DNA from: Cephalothrix spiralis
Lineage: Eukaryota; Nemertea; Palaeonemertea; Archinemertea; Cephalotrichidae
DNA length: 10,070 nt
Assembly (NCBI GenBank): GCA_032353305.1
Contig: JAUCNG010422576.1
Coordinates: 1-10,070, forward strand
Direction of reading: 5' to 3'
The notes under the pieces are model-generated. The model saw nothing but the letters and a program-made list of their open reading frames with translations. It ran no database searches and was not told where the DNA came from. This document shows positions 7,124 through 10,070 of the stretch, one piece after another (the stretch's first letter is position 1; each line of letters starts with the position of its first letter). The translations under genes were made by a program, and so were the position numbers.

Positions 7124-7147
7124 CGGTGGCAAGTCGACCCGCCACCG
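7124..7147. repeat. GC-rich hairpin, 7 bp stem
   Basis: CGGTGGC at 7124-7130 and GCCACCG at 7141-7147 pair perfectly around a 10-base loop, AAGTCGACCC. The G+C content is unusual for the neighbourhood. The left arm is part of GGTGGCAAGT, a word that also occurs near 1911 and 6788. Confidence 0.8.
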
Positions 7148-7503
7148 CCAGTGGCCACAGTTTTCCGAAAACAAGGTTCTATTACATCTTGCATGAGCTG
7201 TGATTGCATGTTGCTCCAGAATTATATTAGCAAAGTATAAATCAAGGAAATTGACTGTCAAAGAACGCTAGACAAGATGACAAGATTAGCTTGAATCATG
7301 CCCTAAGCCTTAATCATATTTGAAGCACGGTTTCTATGACTATGTGAACTTCTATCGATATTATAAACCTCGAGGCGAAATCTATTGATCAACACTCATT
7401 TCTTGGGTAAGAATGTTTGCACTACTGTAAACAACAGGTCGAAATGATATGCAACTGGCGTACGGCCACTGTTGCTGAGCATACCCTAGTAAACTCGGTG
7501 ATC

Positions 7504-7665
7504 GTTTATATTTCATAACAAACCTCTCGTCACTATAGCCATAACGCGGCCATTTTGATAGTTGAATTTCGTACGAAACACAATAGGCTCGCTATTGAAG
7601 AGGGATCTATTCAAAATGGAGGATAAACACACATAGTGACGAGGGGTTTGTTTTGAAATAAAAAC
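7504..7665. mobile_element. Foldback / inverted-repeat element
   Basis: Bases 7504-7536 and 7633-7665 are inverted copies of each other, 33 bases with three mismatches. The most conserved part is AACAAACC(T/C)CTCGTCACTAT. Further pairs are nested inside: CCATTTTGATAG at 7550-7561 with CTATTCAAAATGG at 7607-7619, and CAATAG at 7581-7586 with CTATTG at 7592-7597 around GCTCG. Beyond the listed ends, weaker inverted similarity continues through words such as CTCGG(T)GAT and CTAG to about 7486 and 7684. There is no coding capacity and no clear target-site duplication. It is either a small MITE or the centre of a longer, decayed foldback element. Confidence 0.82.
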
Positions 7666-8954
7666 GAATCCCGAATATACTCTAGAAAGTAGTGCGGTGC
7701 AAGTACCACCACAGAGTTCCAATAATATGAAATGAGACATAATTTGATACCGCGTCAAAAAAATGGGTGGGTCTCTGGGGCCAGTTTCAGAAAACTTTGG
7801 GTCTACGTATGTCAAAAGAAACTTTTTGGGGGTGGCGGGTTAATTTAAAATTCAAATTTTCGAACAGTGATGACATAATTATGTCACAAACTTCAAGACA
7901 TCGACCTAAACATGAAATGATCGAGCTAAGCATATCAAAATTGGATTAATTTGGTTGCATTTAGAAACACATTCATCATCTTCAGCAAACTCTGTACCCA
8001 TCAGTTTGGAGGGACCAAATATCGAACAAATCATGATTTTGTGATTCAGACCTGATTCAGACTCATGTGAAGAAACTGAGACCAACACAGATGCTTGATA
8101 AAAAGACTATCTATTCTGTTTTATCTCCTAACTAACGAATTAGATATGCTAGTGTTTTCAACATGAAAACATGCAACCTACCAGCAATAAAGAGATATAA
8201 TCAAATGCATTCTTTTCAATTTATCTTCATAAACAAAAGAAAACATCAATAAAAGAACGCAAAATGGGTAAACAATTACGTCGAACACGAATTTAGTTCG
8301 AAGAAAATCTTCAAAAAGCTGAAGTATATACTACAGATACCTATTACCAGTGATTACATAGGAAAAATAGTACTATTATATATCTTGCACTATAAACATA
8401 ACACTTATATCGCTTCTGAATAGATATATAGCCTGAAACTCTCATCCTCTAATATGATTTAATGAGGTATATTCTTTAAAATTATAAACCCTAAAGACTC
8501 ACAGATGATGCCTTCCTCTTGATTGAAAATCGAGGGGCACCAAAAATTAAAACAGACGGCTACCAAACACAGAGGTTTTGCATTGAGATCCGGTTCCAAC
8601 CAGATTTGGGTAAAATCAGAGCTAAACTTACACAGGTGTTCTATAAACAAGATATACAGGTCGTTAATAGTGCTATGGGGAGTCTAGCTCGGATTTGCGA
8701 ATTTGAAACAATAACATCAACGATCGGATACCTAAGCATCTGAAAAGGTGGTTTCGGACTTCCAAAAATCAGACTGCTAATAATGAAGATATGCCATTTG
8801 CATATGGAACAAATTGGCCAAACTAAACTGTTTTAAATATTATATTCCATTAGTTGTGATGTCACGACTCACGAGTGTGTTCCAATCGTATATAGACACT
8901 TTTGCTACAAAATCCCCAACGTTGCAATAAATCAATATTGCATACAAAACTAGT
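7666..8954. other. AT-rich sequence, no gene seen
   Basis: No gene is supported. Small features include TGACATAATTATGTCA, a perfect 16-base palindrome at 7871-7886; an 11-base direct duplication TGATTCAGAC at 8042 and 8053; and a TGCAATA/TATTGCA stem at 8923-8929 and 8936-8942. Short open frames at 7767-7949, 7906-8088, 8459-8650 and 8519-8743 have no recognisable motif. Confidence 0.4.
7871..7886. repeat. Perfect 16 bp palindrome
   Basis: TGACATAATTATGTCA is its own reverse complement over all 16 bases. It could be a dimer-binding site or chance. Nothing nearby decides between them. Confidence 0.75.
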
Positions 8955-8970
8955 CGGCGCCGAAGGCGCG
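8955..8970. repeat. GC-rich islet with a GCGCC-GAA-GGCGC stem
   Basis: GCGCC at 8957-8961 and GGCGC at 8965-8969 pair around GAA, within CGGCGCCGAAGGCGCGAGCG. This is a very local GC-rich patch in strongly AT-rich sequence, and it includes the hexamer palindrome GGCGCC. It may be a relic of a mobile-element end. Confidence 0.75.
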
Positions 8971-9007
8971 AGCGGAAAAATTAGCTTTTTAAAACCGGTA
9001 CCAAACA

Positions 9008-9083
9008 ATTTTTTGGTCAAACTAATACATCAGCGAAAAATACAAAATTTGCTTTTATGTTCTAGACTATTTTTTGGTCAAAC
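9008..9083 (+). repeat. Spaced 15 bp direct repeat
   Basis: ATTTTTTGGTCAAAC occurs at 9008-9022 and 9069-9083, exactly 61 bases apart. The first copy also takes part in ACCAAA/TTTGGT arms at 8999-9016. The sequences between do not otherwise match well. Confidence 0.8.
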
Positions 9084-10022
9084 AATGTAGGACTTTGACT
9101 TAAAAAGAAAGAACACAAAGAGGCCTGAATCAATTGCAACTTACCATTAAAATCAGATATCCCTCCATCAAAAAACGGCATGTAACACGTACACATGGTA
9201 AAATCATATAATATGCCTTAAAGAGTTAAATTTAGTGGCCTTATTACATGTCATATAGAATATATATATATATCTTCTATTATAGATCATTATAACAGGG
9301 GAATTTGGACACAAAGAATTGTGTTCTAGGAAAAAATAGCATTTGTGTGCTGGTAAATAAATCAATTATCTATAGGTAGACATACATTTTTTTCCATGAA
9401 TACCTATATATTGTTGTGTATGCATATGGATGGTATGCCAAGTTCTGAATAAGTTCAACTTAATGGTTTTTAATGAGGATCATAAAGATATAAAATTGGG
9501 TCTTTCCACGAACAGGTTGTTGTGATTTTCGATAATGCATCGAGTGACAATATATCACCATATGGTATATCAAGAACCGCCTTCTGAAAATCTATCCAGA
9601 ATTTTAACATCATATTTTTATGAAGATGTCTAATCCATATGATCTCATGGACATTATAAACGAGGACTGGTAGCTATTTGAAAAGTGCAGTGCAAGATTA
9701 GAGTAGCAAGTAAGGCGTTTACAAATTGGCTACACATTGCAGAAGCGGACTTGGCAAGTCATTAATTATGTACCTAGGCATCTTGTCCCCAAGGATAGTT
9801 TCGATTTATCCTAATCTCTACTTATTAATTTAGAAGTCGAATCTCAAAATTAAAGAGCACTGCGTAGGAGTATGGTACCTAGGGTCAATGGTAGAAATGA
9901 AAACTGGATCAGGTCATCATCATCGCATTCTATAATAACGTTTTTTTTATTTTTGAGGCCATTTTATCTAAGTCAGGCAATTATTGAACTTAGGGCACTG
10001 TTTCAAAAAACTCTGTCCAGTC
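9084..10022. other. AT-rich sequence, no gene seen
   Basis: No gene is supported. It contains an (AT)n run near 9259-9273 set in a near-palindrome (TAGAA and TTCTA flanks), ACCATATGGT at 9557-9566, and GACTTG-G-CAAGTC at 9748-9760. Runs of T occur near 9942-9950. Confidence 0.4.
9259..9273. repeat. (AT)n microsatellite
   Basis: A short run of TA dinucleotides lies between ATAGAA and TTCTAT, so the whole is close to palindromic. Confidence 0.85.
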
Positions 10023-10038
10023 TGGGACATTTGTCCCA
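10023..10038. repeat. Perfect palindrome at the window edge
   Basis: TGGGACA, loop TT, TGTCCCA form a perfect 7 bp inverted repeat, preceded by CCAGTC and followed by a run of eight A's. The CAGTCTGGGACA beginning has the look of a DNA-transposon terminal repeat, but the window ends before any partner can be seen. Confidence 0.75.
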
Positions 10039-10070
10039 CAAAAAAAAGTATCTTAAATTTTATTATCCTG

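Larger units (their letters stand above)
6238..7503. other. AT-rich sequence with small stems, no gene seen
   Basis: A pyrimidine-rich stretch with repeated CAACTTTC-type words lies at about 6240-6350. A TATCTTT-AAAA-AAAGATA hairpin lies at 6742-6759, and a GC-rich hairpin at 7124-7147 is listed separately. Open frames at 6637-6870, 6732-6914, 6916-7209 and 6991-7203 overlap one another on both strands and carry no recognisable domain, so I do not call them genes. Confidence 0.4.

Noticed and set aside
1908-7135. GGTGGCAAGT found near 1911, 6788 and 7126
   Set aside because: Ten bases shared with unrelated flanks. There is too little to call a motif without a genome-wide count.
6916-7209. 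97-codon minus-strand frame overlapping several plus-strand frames
   Set aside because: Unremarkable composition, no motif, and competing frames on both strands. Likely chance.
7513-7815. 100-codon minus-strand frame, the longest in the window
   Set aside because: It crosses the foldback element and shows no recognisable domain. Inverted repeats readily produce such frames.

Overview
The window looks like a piece of AT-rich, non-bacterial genomic DNA, most likely from an invertebrate such as an insect or other arthropod. The base composition is roughly two-thirds A+T by eye. There are no long open reading frames (none exceeds 100 codons in 10 kb), no ribosome-binding-site/operon structure, and several non-autonomous transposon remnants of eukaryotic type. 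One of these is a mariner-like inverted-repeat element flanked by TA. The species cannot be named from this sequence alone.

No complete gene can be supported. The best protein-coding candidate is a 61-codon open stretch at 183-369. It follows a good splice-acceptor sequence, ends in a stop codon, and has a faint resemblance to the middle of an A/B-type cyclin box. Two further stretches (about 825-960 on the minus strand and 2405-2546 on the plus strand) have coding-like composition but no recognisable family.

The rest is repeat landscape. From left to right: a possible terminal exon (183-369); AT-rich sequence; four tandem copies of a roughly 130-142 bp unit with a GC-rich core (979-1518); unassigned sequence with a GC-rich hairpin (1971-1986); a probable tRNA-related SINE on the minus strand (about 2150-2404); a two-copy 61 bp duplication (2672-2782); a diverged, inverted, isolated copy of the tandem-repeat core (3240-3306); small hairpins and a 23 bp duplication (3701-3766); a 480 bp TA-flanked MITE whose halves are inverted copies of each other almost to the centre (3939-4418); about 1.6 kb with nothing clear; twin tandem hairpins (6051-6237); AT-rich sequence with small stems; a foldback element (7504-7665); long AT-rich sequence; a small GC-rich islet followed by a 61 bp-spaced direct repeat (8955-9083); an (AT)n run (about 9259-9273); and a perfect palindrome at the right edge (10023-10038) that may be the start of another transposon.

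The most interesting signal is the relation between the tandem array and the lone inverted copy 1.7 kb away. The same three conserved blocks occur at the same spacing. The reading frame across the core is open in both places and partly conserved at the protein level, although the array's unit lengths would break any long reading frame. Nothing here looks like a defence system, operon, CRISPR array or other multi-gene system.
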